DNA from: Kitasatospora sp. NA04385
GTDB taxonomy: Bacteria > Actinomycetota > Actinomycetes > Streptomycetales > Streptomycetaceae
Reading direction: 5' to 3'
Length of the DNA: 44,206 bases
Assembly (NCBI RefSeq): GCF_013364235.1
Contig: NZ_CP054919.1
Location: 4,948,088-4,992,293, forward strand
A model generated the notes under the pieces. That model was not told where the DNA came from and did not search any database. It saw nothing but the letters and a program-made list of their open reading frames with translations. Shown piece after piece: positions 1 to 8,136 of the stretch (position 1 is its first letter; every line of letters begins with the position of its first letter). Both the position numbers and the translations under genes were made by a program.

Positions 1-830
1 CGGCTGCGGCTGTTGCGGCTGCTGCTGGGCGAACGCGTCCGGCGCGAACGGGTCCTGCGGCCGGGCGAACGGGTCCTGGCCGAACGGGTCCTGGCCGAAC
101 GGGTCCGGCTCGGCCGCGAACGGGTCCCGGGCCGCGGCGAACGGCGCGTCCTGGCGCGGCAGCGGGTGGCCGCCGGTGCGGGAGGACGCCGCCGAAGGTC
201 GGCCAGGGCGAACGGCGAGGCGGGCGCACCGGACGGGCGCGGGGCGGGCTGCGCGGCGGGCTGCGGGGCCGGGGCGGCGCCCTTCGGGGCACCCGCGGCG
301 GGCTGCCCGGGCCGGGCCGGAGCGGCCGGGGCGGCCGCCGCCGGGGCGGGCTCCGGGCGGCCCTTCTGGCGCGGCTTGAACCACTCGCCGGTGGACTCCG
401 ACTCGGACGCCTTCGGGGCGCCGGGCCGGGGCGCGGCCGGCTCCTGCCACTCCGGCGGCAGGTTCGGCGGGGTGGCGGTGCGCGCCCCCGAGTCCATCAC
501 GCCCAGCACCGGGTCGCCCGCGCCGCCACGGTGACGCGGGCCGGACGGCTCCGCGGGCTTCTCGTCCTTGACCTTGCTCTGCACCACGACCGGCGGGATC
601 GGCCGCGAACCGGGGATGTTGATCCGCACCCGGGTGGTCAGCGTGGTCTCCGTCGTCTTCGGCGCGTCGGCCTCGTCGGCGCGCGGACCGGGAGCGGTCC
701 GTCCGGCGGCCGGGTCCGCGCCGGTCCCACCGGGCAAGCCGGTGCCGTACGGCGGGGTGCCCGACGGGTACGCGTCGGGGCCGCCGCGGCGGGGCTGCGG
801 GTGGGCGTTGTCAGATTCGCGGCTGCTCAA
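1..830 (-). CDS. Proline-rich conserved hypothetical protein, truncated by window edge, apparent frameshift
   Basis: The frame begins at TTG 830, preceded by GGAG about 10 nt upstream, and gives MSSRESDNAHPQPRRGG followed by a Pro/Gly/Ala-rich stretch. A more conserved-looking core follows (TTLTTRVRINIPGSRPIPP), then a second low-complexity region. The distal part carries DPF repeats (DPFGQDPFGQDPFARPQDPF) and a QQQPQQPQP run, and leaves the window without a stop. The frame changes near 180-182: upstream codons read SGAPASPFALADLRRRPP, while the sensible DPF-repeat frame is offset by one base. One extra G in the GGG run at 180-182 would restore it, so a sequencing error is likely. I recognise this as a streptomycete-conserved protein of unknown function downstream of the mshB operon. 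No catalytic domain is visible, and the C-terminus is missing. Confidence 0.6.
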   Translation of the reverse strand, partial: MSSRESDNAHPQPRRGGPDAYPSGTPPYGTGLPGGTGADPAAGRTAPGPRADEADAPKTTETTLTTRVRINIPGSRPIPPVVVQSKVKDEKPAEPSGPRHRGGAGDPVLGVMDSGARTATPPNLPPEWQEPAAPRPGAPKASESESTGEWFKPRQKGRPEPAPAAAAPAAPARPGQPAAGAPKGAAPAPQPAAQPAPRPSGAPASPFALADLRRRPPAPAATRCRARTRRSPRPGTRSRPSRTRSARTRSARTRSPGRRTRSRRTRSPSSSRNSRS

Positions 831-1087
831 TGCTGCTCTGCTCCGGGTTCGCGGCCGGGCCGGCCGGGCCGTCCGCTGCGTATGGGGCGGGAGACCGCCG
901 GACGACGGAGTGCGGCGTGCGGCGGGCCGACCGGCCCCGGGGACTCAGCTGTTCACGTGTCGGCTGCGGCGAGCGCGCCCCCGCCACGCGAGTGGTGCCG
1001 AAGCTACCCTCCGGCCCGGCCGGGCCGGACAGGGGGGTGGCCCGCCGGGGCACCACCTTACCGACAAGCCATCCGGGCCGTCGGACG

Positions 1088-1121
1088 ACCGGGGCATCCG
1101 GATGGTCCGGAACGCCCCGGT
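1088..1121 (-). terminator. Hairpin terminator of the mshB-DUF6113 unit
   Basis: ACCGGGGC at 1088-1095 pairs perfectly with GCCCCGGT at 1114-1121, and two CCGG tetramers inside can pair further. It lies immediately after the DUF6113 stop codon on the minus strand. There is no T-tract, as is usual in streptomycetes. The rest of 831-1126 shows nothing I can name. Confidence 0.5.
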
Positions 1122-1126
1122 ACGGG

Positions 1127-1582
1127 CTAGCGGTCGCCGTCCCTGACGGTCCGTCGGGGCGCCGGCGCCGGTACGCCGAACAGGAACCCGGAGCGGGTCG
1201 GCAGGGTCGCGCAGACCACCCCGAGCACCGCGCCGCCGAACAGGTACAGGTAGGCCGACGGTGTCGCGGAGAGCACCAGGTCACCCTCCGGACGGGGCGC
1301 CAGCAGCACCGCCAGCACCAGGAACCAGCCGCCCAGCGCGCACCCCGCACCGAGCTTGGTGCCGGTCGCCCGCAGCCCCCCGTAGAACAGCCCCGCGCAG
1401 CCCGCCAGGGCCGGCACCACGCCGAAGCCGCCCCACAGGGCCTGCACGAAAGCTCCGCACACGGACACCGCCGCTCCGAGCAGGAACAGCACGGCGTACG
1501 CCGCGATCCGGACGCCGCGCGGCGGCATCGGCTCGGCCAGGCGCTGTTCGCGGGTGCCCAGCAGGGCGTGCGTGAACCTCAC
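1127..1582 (-). CDS. DUF6113 family membrane protein
   Basis: A 151-aa protein with four hydrophobic segments: about residues 25-45 (AAYAVLFLLGAAVSVCGAF), 52-70, 82-97 and 108-126. It is predicted to be an integral membrane protein with a short charged tail. The GTG start at 1582 overlaps the mshB stop (GTGA), so translation is probably coupled to mshB. From memory this is the small DUF6113 membrane protein that habitually follows mshB in streptomycetes. Its function is unknown, and the coupling suggests co-expression with mycothiol synthesis but says nothing about mechanism. A hairpin directly downstream closes the unit. Confidence 0.75.
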   Translation of the reverse strand: MRFTHALLGTREQRLAEPMPPRGVRIAAYAVLFLLGAAVSVCGAFVQALWGGFGVVPALAGCAGLFYGGLRATGTKLGAGCALGGWFLVLAVLLAPRPEGDLVLSATPSAYLYLFGGAVLGVVCATLPTRSGFLFGVPAPAPRRTVRDGDR

Positions 1583-2466
1583 CGCTCCACCCCCGCGAAC
1601 AGGTCGGTCTCCGGGGCGCCCGGGCCGAGCGGGCCGCGCACCAGCTCGTAGTACTCGGTGGCCAGCAGCGGCTGGCCCAGGCCGTTGCTGAGCGCGAAGT
1701 GGTCGCCGTCCACGGTGACCTGGGTGGCGTGCGCCCGCATCGCGGCGGCCTTCGCCCCGGCGTGCGCCGCGTTGTCCAGCACGGTGGTGACCACCCGGTC
1801 GTCCACCACGCCGGGCACCTGGTCGACCGGCGCGGTGCCCCCGAACCGCGCCTCGGCGGAGGTCCGGGCCAGCGCGGCCTCGATCACCGAGCGGGGCATC
1901 CGGTTGTAGTAGACCTTGGCGATCCGCCAGGGCTCGCCCAGCTCCGGGCCGAACGCCGGGTCGGCGGCCAGCTCGTAGCCGCGCAGCGCCACCCGGTGCG
2001 CCTGGATGTGGTCGGGGTGGCCGTAGCCGCCGTTCTCGTCGTACGTCACCAGCACCCGCGGCCGCACCTCGCGGACCACCGCGGCCAGCAGGCCGGCCGC
2101 CTCGTCCACGTCCGCCCGCCAGAAGCAGGACGGGTCGTCGTTGTCCGGGACGCCCATCATCCCGGAGTCCCGCCAGCGGCCCGCCCCGCCCAGGAAGCGG
2201 TGGTCGGTGACGCCCAGTTCGCGCATCGCGGCGGCCAGCTCGCCGATCCGGTGCCCGCCCAGGGCGTCGTCGCGGTCCTGCGCCAGGTGGGCCAGCTCCG
2301 GCGGGATCACCTCGCCGCCCTCGCCCAGCGTGCAGGTCACCAGGGTGACCCGGACGCCCTCGGCCGCGTACCGGGCCATCGTGGAGCCGTTGTTGATCGA
2401 CTCGTCGTCGGGATGCGCGTGCACCAGCAGCAGCCCGTGCGTGTCGGCCGGGGGTACGGAGGTCAT
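1579..2466 (-). CDS. mshB: N-acetyl-1-D-myo-inositol-2-amino-2-deoxy-alpha-D-glucopyranoside deacetylase MshB
   Basis: A 295-aa cytosolic zinc deacetylase of the PIG-L/LmbE family. It removes acetate from GlcNAc-inositol, the second step of mycothiol synthesis. The N-terminal zinc motif is visible as VHAHPDDES (H18, D20, D21), and a second metal-ligand histidine lies in YDENGGYGHPDHIQAH. The TCTLGEGGE and GMMGVPDNDDPSCFW stretches are typical of MshB rather than the amidase Mca. ATG 2466 was chosen because the protein then starts shortly before the first beta-strand and matches the family length (about 300 aa); upstream codons are not protein-like. It overlaps DUF6113 by four bases and shares a minus-strand direction with the small gene upstream. 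Confidence 0.93.
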   Translation of the reverse strand: MTSVPPADTHGLLLVHAHPDDESINNGSTMARYAAEGVRVTLVTCTLGEGGEVIPPELAHLAQDRDDALGGHRIGELAAAMRELGVTDHRFLGGAGRWRDSGMMGVPDNDDPSCFWRADVDEAAGLLAAVVREVRPRVLVTYDENGGYGHPDHIQAHRVALRGYELAADPAFGPELGEPWRIAKVYYNRMPRSVIEAALARTSAEARFGGTAPVDQVPGVVDDRVVTTVLDNAAHAGAKAAAMRAHATQVTVDGDHFALSNGLGQPLLATEYYELVRGPLGPGAPETDLFAGVER

Positions 2467-2528
2467 GCCCGGCAGCTTAACGGCCTGCCCGGGGGGACAC
2501 CCCGAACAGGCCGGACGCGTGCGGCGGG

Positions 2529-2723
2529 CTAGAGGTTCAGCCCGTTGAGCATCCCGGCCAGGTTGGCCGTCACCTGCTGGATCGACGGCGCGATCGAGCT
2601 GGACGCCAGGTAGAAGCCGAGCAGCGCGCACACCAGGGCGTGGCTCACCTTGAGGGTCGAACGGCGGACCAGGACCACGACCACGACCAGCATCAGCAAC
2701 ACGGCGGAGACGGACAAAGCCAT
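2529..2723 (-). CDS. Small two-helix membrane protein, unknown function
   Basis: A 64-aa protein starting at ATG 2723, with GAGGAAGG 12 nt upstream. Hydrophobic segments lie at residues 2-19 (ALSVSAVLLMLVVVVVLV) and about 26-45 (SHALVCALLGFYLASSSI), joined by a short basic loop (RRSTLKV), followed by a polar amphipathic tail (QQVTANLAGMLNGLNL). The pattern resembles small membrane proteins common in streptomycete chromosomes and mobile elements, but I assign no function. It is 62 nt upstream of mshB in the same direction, so co-transcription is possible. Confidence 0.7.
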   Translation of the reverse strand: MALSVSAVLLMLVVVVVLVRRSTLKVSHALVCALLGFYLASSSIAPSIQQVTANLAGMLNGLNL

Positions 2724-2787
2724 GACGGCTCACACCCTTCCTCGGGTGCGCGGCCCCGGGGCGGGGCAGCGGGCGGAACGATGGTCA

Positions 2788-2804
2788 ACTGATACCCGAT
2801 CAGT
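2788..2804. promoter_or_regulatory. Inverted repeat ACTGAT-N5-ATCAGT
   Basis: A perfect 6-bp inverted repeat with a 5-nt spacer in the divergent region between the small membrane protein (minus) and the S9 peptidase (plus). It is centred about 70 nt upstream of the minus-strand ATG, so it could be an operator for that gene. No cognate regulator is encoded nearby. Confidence 0.3.
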
Positions 2805-2949
2805 GACGCCCGGACGACGTTCCGTGATCCCGCCCGGGGTGTCGCGCCGCCGCCACCCGCTGCGCCCCCGGTCAGCGGGCCTCCGAACGGCCGTACGCCC
2901 CCGTCCGGGCGGGCTGCGCCGTCCGGGTGATCACCGGCGGCCCGGGTCG

Positions 2950-2962
2950 TAGGGTCGACGGC
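2950..2962 (+). promoter_or_regulatory. -10-like TAGGGT 7 nt before ATG (candidate leaderless start)
   Basis: TAGGGT (2950-2955) is followed by seven bases and then ATG 2963. A TANNNT box at this distance places the transcription start on or next to the start codon. There is no clear -35 element. Confidence 0.5.
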
Positions 2963-5080
2963 ATGACGACCGAGAAGCCGCACGACACCTTCCCCCGGCA
3001 GTACGCCCGCACCGGGCGCTTCACCGCGGGCGCGCCCCGCTCGTTCAGCGTCTCCCCGGACGGCGCCCGGGTGCTGTTCCTGCGCTCCCGCGGCGAGGGG
3101 AACCCGGCCAACCTGCTGTGGCGCCTCGACACCGCCACCGGCGCCGAGAGCGTGCTCGCCGACCCCGCGGTGCTGCTCGGCGGCGGCGCGGAGGAGCTGT
3201 CCGCCGCCGAGCGGGCCCGCCGCGAGCGCAGCCGGGAGACCTCCGCCGGGATCGTCGGCTACGCCCTGGACGCCGCCGGGCGCACCGCCGCCTTCGCGCT
3301 CTCCGGGCGGCTGTTCGCGGTCGACACCGTCACCGGCGAGGCCCGCGAACTGCCCGCCGCCACCCCGCTGCTGGACCCGCGGCCCAGCCCCGACGGCGCA
3401 CACGTCGCCTACGCCACCCCGGACGGCGAGCTGCGGGTCAGCGCCGCCGACGGCAGCGGCGACCGGCTGCTGGCCGCGCCCGGGGCGGACGGGGTCAGCT
3501 GGGGGCAGGCCGAGTTCATCGCCCAGGAGGAGATGGGCCGCGACCGCGGCCACTGGTGGGCCCCCGACGGCCGCGCGCTGCTGGCCGCCCGGGTCGACGA
3601 CACCCCGGTGCGCCGCTGGTGGATCGCCGACCCGGCCAACCCCGGCCGCCCGCCGGTCGAGGTCGCCTACCCGGCGGCCGGCACGCCCAACGCCGAGGTC
3701 GGGCTCTGGCTGCTCGGCCTGGACGGGGAGCGCACCGAGATCCGCTGGGACCGCGCCGCGTACCCGTACCTGGCCCGGGTGCACTGGTCGGCCGGCGGGC
3801 CGCCGCTGCTCCAGGTGCAGGCCCGCGACCAGCGCGAGCAGCTGGTCCTGGAGGCCGACACCGCCACCGGGGAGACGACGGTGCTGGTCACCGAGCGGGA
3901 CGCGGACTGGCTGGAGCTGTTCGGCGGGGTGCCGGTGCGGCTGGCCGACGGGCGGCTGGTGCGGATCACCGACCGGGACGGCGCGCGGGTCCTGACCGTC
4001 GACGAGAAGCCGCTCACCGACGCCGGACTGCACGTCCGCTCGGTGCTCGGCACGGACGGGGAGAGCGTGCTGTTCACCGCCTCCGCCGGGGCCGCCGAGT
4101 TCGAGCGCCGCCCGCCCGGCTGGCTGGGCGTCTTCGAGGCCGGCCCCGACGGCGTGCGGGAGGTCGGCGACGGGGCGCTCGGCGCGGTGCGCGGCGCGGG
4201 CACCACCGTGCTCACCACCGCCCACCCGCGGCGGCCCGGCACCACCGTCACCGTGCACCGCGCGGGCGCCGAACCGCTGGTGGTCGCCTCGCACGCGGCC
4301 ACCCCGCTGCTGGCCGCCCGGCCGGTGTTCCGGTTCGCCGGCGAGCGGCGCATCCCCTGCGCGGTGCTGCTGCCCACCGGCTACGACCCGGACGCCGACG
4401 GGGCGCTGCCCGTCCTGATGGACCCGTACGGCGGCCCGCACGGGCAGCGGGTGGTGCAGGCGCACAACCCGCACCTGGTGTCGCAGTGGTTCGCCGACCA
4501 GGGCTTCGCGGTGATCGTCGCCGACGGGCGCGGCACCCCCGGGCACAGCCCCGGCTGGGAGAAGTCGATCAACCGGCGGACCGCCGAGGTCTCCGTCCAG
4601 GACCAGGTCGACGCGCTGCACGCGCTCGCCGAGCAGTTCCCGCTCGACCTGTCGAAGGTCGCCGTCCGCGGCTGGTCGTACGGCGGCTACCTGGCCGCCG
4701 CCGCGGTGCTCCGCGAACCCGGGGTGTTCCACGCCGCGGTGGCCGGCGCGCCCGTCACCGAGCACGACCTCTACGACACCCACTACACCGAGCGCTACTA
4801 CGGCGACCCGACCGCCGAACCCGAGTCGTACCGGGCCAACTCGCTGGTGGAGATGGCCCCTTCGCTGAGCCGGCCGCTGATGATCGTGCACGGCCTCGCC
4901 GACGACAACGTGGTGGTCGCGCACAGCCTGCGGCTGTCCACCGCGCTGCTCGCGGCCGGCCGCCCGCACACCGTGCTGCCGCTGTCCGGGGTGACCCACA
5001 TGACCCCGCAGGAGCAGGTCGCGGAGAACCTGCTGCTGCTCCAGGTCCGGTTCCTGAAGGAGTCGCTCGGCCTGCTGTAA
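2963..5080 (+). CDS. S9 family (dipeptidyl-peptidase-IV-like) serine peptidase
   Basis: A 705-aa protein. Residues about 15-430 form a beta-propeller with repeated SPDG-type strands (FSVSPDGARV, RPSPDGAHVAYATPDG). The C-terminal alpha/beta-hydrolase domain carries the catalytic serine in GWSYGGYLAA (S572), an aspartate in GLADDNVV and a histidine in GVTHMTP. FIAQEEMGRDRGHWW near residue 187 matches the double-glutamate motif by which DPP-IV anchors a free N-terminus, so dipeptide release (often after Pro/Ala) is more likely than endopeptidase action. No signal peptide is visible, so it is probably cytoplasmic, in peptide turnover. ATG 2963 is preferred because a -10-like TAGGGT lies 7 nt upstream and the family N-terminus begins just after it. 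It is likely monocistronic; the following ABC operon starts 120 nt later with its own candidate operator. Confidence 0.88.
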   Translation: MTTEKPHDTFPRQYARTGRFTAGAPRSFSVSPDGARVLFLRSRGEGNPANLLWRLDTATGAESVLADPAVLLGGGAEELSAAERARRERSRETSAGIVGYALDAAGRTAAFALSGRLFAVDTVTGEARELPAATPLLDPRPSPDGAHVAYATPDGELRVSAADGSGDRLLAAPGADGVSWGQAEFIAQEEMGRDRGHWWAPDGRALLAARVDDTPVRRWWIADPANPGRPPVEVAYPAAGTPNAEVGLWLLGLDGERTEIRWDRAAYPYLARVHWSAGGPPLLQVQARDQREQLVLEADTATGETTVLVTERDADWLELFGGVPVRLADGRLVRITDRDGARVLTVDEKPLTDAGLHVRSVLGTDGESVLFTASAGAAEFERRPPGWLGVFEAGPDGVREVGDGALGAVRGAGTTVLTTAHPRRPGTTVTVHRAGAEPLVVASHAATPLLAARPVFRFAGERRIPCAVLLPTGYDPDADGALPVLMDPYGGPHGQRVVQAHNPHLVSQWFADQGFAVIVADGRGTPGHSPGWEKSINRRTAEVSVQDQVDALHALAEQFPLDLSKVAVRGWSYGGYLAAAAVLREPGVFHAAVAGAPVTEHDLYDTHYTERYYGDPTAEPESYRANSLVEMAPSLSRPLMIVHGLADDNVVVAHSLRLSTALLAAGRPHTVLPLSGVTHMTPQEQVAENLLLLQVRFLKESLGLL

Positions 5081-5092
5081 CGGCCCCGGCCG

Positions 5093-5104
5093 TGACATCC
5101 GTCA
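5093..5104 (+). promoter_or_regulatory. TGAC-N4-GTCA inverted repeat upstream of the ABC/two-component operon
   Basis: TGACATCCGTCA lies 97-108 nt before the ATPase ATG. The response regulator encoded at the end of the same operon is a NarL-type dimer that would bind an inverted repeat, so this is a candidate autoregulatory operator. Arms are only 4 bp; the role is inferred from position. Confidence 0.35.
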
Positions 5105-5200
5105 TGCGGAGGCCACGACGGCGGGCACTGCCGCGGACACCCCCGTTCCGAGGAGCCTTGAGGAGTCGGAGAGAACGGCTCTCGAAAGGACTTGGTTCAG

Positions 5201-6160
5201 ATGGCGACGGGAACGGGGGAGGTCGCGGCCTTCCGGAACGTCAGCAAGAGCTACGGCCGGGTGAAGGCGGTGAACGGCCTCGACCTGGTGCTGCGACCCG
5301 GCGAGACGGTCGCCCTGCTCGGCCCGAACGGCGCGGGCAAGTCCAGCAGCCTCGACCTGCTGCTGGGCCTGCGCGAACCGGACGGCGGCACGGTCGAGCT
5401 GTTCGGCGGCACCCCGCGGGAGGCGATCGCGGCCGGCCGGGTCGGCGCGATGCTGCAGAGCGGCGGTCTGATGACCGACGTCAAGGTCCGCGAGATCGTC
5501 GAACTGGCCTGCCGGGTGCACCCCAGGGGATACGGCGTCGACCAGGTGCTGGCCACCGCCGGGATCACCGAGCTCGCCGACCGCCGGGTCGACAAGCTCT
5601 CCGGCGGCCAGGAGCAGCGCGTCCGGTTCGCCCTCGCGGTGGCCGGGGCCAACGACCTGATCGTCCTGGACGAGCCCACCACCGGCATGGACGTCTCGGT
5701 CCGCCGCCAGTTCTGGGACGCCATGCGCACCCAGGCCGACGCCGGGCGCACCGTGCTGTTCGCCACCCACTACCTGGAGGAGGCCGACTCGGTCGCCGAC
5801 CGCGTCCTGGTCCTGCACAAGGGCCGGCTGATCGCCGACGGCTCCTCCGCCGAGATCAAGGCCCGGGCCGGCGCCCGCCGGATCGGCTTCGAACTGCACC
5901 CCTCCGACGGCGGCACCTTCGACGAGGCCGTGCTGCGCGCCCTGCCCGGCACCGTCGGCCTGGACGTCAGCGCCCGCGCCGACGGCGTGCGCACCGTCCG
6001 GATCCGCTCCGCCGACGCCGACGCGGGCGTCGCCGCGCTCTACAAGGCGGGCTACTACCCGCGCGGGCTGGAAGTCACCAGCCTCGGCCTGGAACAGGCC
6101 TTCCTGACCATCACCGGCGAGCAGGACCGCAACGAGAGCGAAGGGGCGAACGTCCGATGA
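5201..6160 (+). CDS. ABC transporter ATP-binding protein (drug/DrrA-like)
   Basis: A 319-aa ABC ATPase with Walker A GPNGAGKSS (41-49), Q-loop near LQSGG (87-90), signature LSGGQ (134-138), Walker B LIVLDE (154-159) and H-loop His191. The roughly 100-residue C-terminal extension is typical of DrrA/NatA-type exporter ATPases. ATG 5201 is chosen because AGGA lies 10 nt upstream; the in-frame TTG at 5192 has no room for a ribosome site. Its stop overlaps the permease start (ATGA). It would energise export by the 240-aa permease next door, probably as a homodimer with two permease copies. The substrate is unknown; small hydrophobic or antibiotic-like compounds are typical for the family. Confidence 0.9.
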   Translation: MATGTGEVAAFRNVSKSYGRVKAVNGLDLVLRPGETVALLGPNGAGKSSSLDLLLGLREPDGGTVELFGGTPREAIAAGRVGAMLQSGGLMTDVKVREIVELACRVHPRGYGVDQVLATAGITELADRRVDKLSGGQEQRVRFALAVAGANDLIVLDEPTTGMDVSVRRQFWDAMRTQADAGRTVLFATHYLEEADSVADRVLVLHKGRLIADGSSAEIKARAGARRIGFELHPSDGGTFDEAVLRALPGTVGLDVSARADGVRTVRIRSADADAGVAALYKAGYYPRGLEVTSLGLEQAFLTITGEQDRNESEGANVR

Positions 6161-6879
6161 CCACCCTGATCCGGCTGGAGATCCTGCGCACCCTGCGCAA
6201 CAAGCGGTACCTGATGTTCACCGTGCTCTACCCCGCGCTGCTGTACGTCTTCTTCATCAGCGCCTACGGCAGCGGCGGCACGGTGGCCGGCGGCGTCTCC
6301 GTCAAGTCGTACTTCATGGTCTCGATGGCCACCTTCGGCGCGGTCGGCGCCGTGCTGACCGGCTCCGCGCAGCGCATCTCGCTGGAGCGCAAGAGCGGCT
6401 GGACCCGCCAACTGCGGCTCACCGCGCTGCCCGGCCGGGCCTACACCCTCGGCAAGATCGCCGCCTGCGCGGTCACCACGCTGCCCGCCATCCTGGTCGT
6501 CTTCGTCATCGGCGCGATCGAGGGCGTCGACCTCACCGCCGTCCAGTGGATCGGCCTGGCCGCCGCCCTGTGGCTCGGCAGCTTCGTCTTCGCCGCGCTC
6601 GGCGTCGCCCTCGGCTACGCGGCCGAACCGGACGCCGTCCAGCCCGTCGTGATGATCGTCTACATGCTGATGGCGCTGTTCGGCGGCACCTGGTTCCCGA
6701 TCTCCGAGTCGCTGAAGGCCTACGCCCGGTTCAACCCCGTCTACGACTACAACCAGCTGGCCTCGTTCATCCACGGCCAGGGCGTCGCCGCACTGCCGAT
6801 CGCCGTGCTCGCCGCCTTCCTGGTGCTCTTCACCACCGCCGCGGCCGTCCTGTACCGCAAGGACGCCCGACGGGCATGA
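6157..6879 (+). CDS. ABC transporter permease (ABC-2 type)
   Basis: A 240-aa protein with about six hydrophobic segments: near residues 22-40 (LMFTVLYPALLYVFFISAY), 52-70, 98-118, 128-150, 160-180 and 213-232. The size and pattern are those of ABC-2 export permeases. ATG 6157 overlaps the ATPase stop by four bases, indicating translational coupling. The charged segment between the second and third helices (QRISLERKSGWTRQLRLTALPG) is typical of the coupling region contacting the ATPase. It forms the membrane half of the exporter and is co-expressed with a sensor kinase and regulator that probably sense its substrate or cell-envelope stress. Confidence 0.88.
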   Translation: MTTLIRLEILRTLRNKRYLMFTVLYPALLYVFFISAYGSGGTVAGGVSVKSYFMVSMATFGAVGAVLTGSAQRISLERKSGWTRQLRLTALPGRAYTLGKIAACAVTTLPAILVVFVIGAIEGVDLTAVQWIGLAAALWLGSFVFAALGVALGYAAEPDAVQPVVMIVYMLMALFGGTWFPISESLKAYARFNPVYDYNQLASFIHGQGVAALPIAVLAAFLVLFTTAAAVLYRKDARRA

Positions 6880-8126
6880 TGGCCCGCATGCAGAACCCCG
6901 CACCGGCCCGCCACCCCGACCAGCCCGGGGAGGACGGGCCGGACGGGCGTTGGGCCACCTACCCCGGCGCGCCCGTCGACACCAGGCGCCAACTCCTGGC
7001 CAAGCTCGCCTGGACGTCCATCTGGGCGCTCTACCTGGCCTACCCCGTCCAGGACCTGACCACCGGTCAGCACACCCCGGCGGCGAGCACCGCCGGCGGC
7101 GTCGCGCTGGCGGTCTTCCTGGCCTGCTACCTGTCGCTGATCGTGATCCGCAACCACCCGGGCCTCCGGCAGGCCAAGCGGTACCTGCCGCTCGCCCTGA
7201 TGGCCGTGATCGCCGTCGTCACCTCGTACACCCTGGGCGAGGCCTGGCTGACCCTGTTCACCTACACCTCGGTGTGCGCCGCGGTGATCCTCCCCGGCCG
7301 GCTCGGACTGGTCGGCGTGCTCGCCACCACCGGCCTCTTCGCCGTCGTCGGCCTCACCGGCCACGCCGACGCCGAGACCATGGTCAGCATCGGACTGCCC
7401 TGCCTGATGGCCGGGCTCGCCATGCTCGCCATGCAGCGGCTCGTCGCCACCATGCGCGAACTGCGCGAGGCCCGGGCCGCCGTCGCGCACCTCGCCGCCT
7501 CCGAGGAACGGCTGCGGCTGGCCCGCGACCTGCACGACCTGCTCGGCCACTCGCTCTCGCTGATCGCCATCAAGAGCGAGCTCACCGGACGCCTGATGGA
7601 CGCCGGGCAGGCCGAGGGCGCCCGCACCCAGGTCGCCGACATCGAGCAGGTCGCCCGGCAGTCGCTGGCCGACGTCCGCAGCGCCGTCAGCGGCTTCCGC
7701 CGCCCCACCCTGCCGGTCGAACTCGCCGCCGCCCGCACCGCGCTGGCCGCCAGCCGGATCGAGATCGACGCCGACCCCCGGCTCGCCGAGGAGCGCCCCG
7801 GCCTCGGCGCCGAGGAGTCCGGCGTGCTCGCCTGGGCACTGCGCGAGGCCGTCACCAACGTCGTCCGGCACGGCGCCCAGGCCACCCGGTGCACCGTCCG
7901 GCTCGACGAGACCTGGGAGGAGGACGGCCGCTACGCCGTCCTGGAAGTCGTCGACAACGGCCCCGGACCGGGCAAGTCCGCGGCCGGGAACGGCCTCTCG
8001 GGCCTCGGCGAGCGCCTGGAGCAGGTCGGCGGACACCTGCGGACCGGCCCCGCCGAACGCGGCCGGGGTTTCCGGCTGCGCGCCCTCGTCCCGCTGCGGC
8101 CCGGCCCCAGCGGCGAAGGGGAATAG
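6876..8126 (+). CDS. Sensor histidine kinase (HisKA_3, DesK-like)
   Basis: About 416 aa. The N-terminal part has five or six membrane segments between residues 43 and 190, followed by a coiled linker (MRELREARAAVAHLAASEE). The HisKA_3 dimerisation motif RLARDLHDLLGHSLSLI places the phospho-acceptor at H220. A HATPase domain follows with an N-box (WALREAVTNVVRHG) and a G-box (DNGPGPGK...GLSGLGERLEQVGG). Starts at 6876, 6879 and 6888 are all in frame; 6876 overlaps the permease stop (ATGA) and is preferred. There is no large extracellular sensor domain, so it probably senses a signal within the membrane or through the linked transporter. The partner is the response regulator 10 nt downstream. 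Confidence 0.9.
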   Translation: MMARMQNPAPARHPDQPGEDGPDGRWATYPGAPVDTRRQLLAKLAWTSIWALYLAYPVQDLTTGQHTPAASTAGGVALAVFLACYLSLIVIRNHPGLRQAKRYLPLALMAVIAVVTSYTLGEAWLTLFTYTSVCAAVILPGRLGLVGVLATTGLFAVVGLTGHADAETMVSIGLPCLMAGLAMLAMQRLVATMRELREARAAVAHLAASEERLRLARDLHDLLGHSLSLIAIKSELTGRLMDAGQAEGARTQVADIEQVARQSLADVRSAVSGFRRPTLPVELAAARTALAASRIEIDADPRLAEERPGLGAEESGVLAWALREAVTNVVRHGAQATRCTVRLDETWEEDGRYAVLEVVDNGPGPGKSAAGNGLSGLGERLEQVGGHLRTGPAERGRGFRLRALVPLRPGPSGEGE

Positions 8127-8136
8127 GCTGCCCGAC
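8124..8136 (+). promoter_or_regulatory. -10-like TAGGCT 7 nt before GTG
   Basis: TAGGCT (8124-8129) begins with the kinase's own TAG stop codon and ends 7 nt before GTG 8137. It fits a leaderless internal start for the regulator, but because it overlaps a stop codon inside an operon it may be coincidence. Confidence 0.25.

Noticed and set aside
2693..5098. Open frame of about 800 codons on the minus strand opposite the S9 peptidase
   Set aside because: It is an antisense shadow in very GC-rich DNA: Gly/Val/Arg/His-rich with no domain, while the plus strand encodes a full DPP-IV-like enzyme with all motifs.
3118..6156. Very long plus-strand open frame running through the peptidase and ABC ATPase
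   Set aside because: Arg/Pro/Ala-rich out-of-frame reading; only its end (6157-6879) is real, as the ABC permease.
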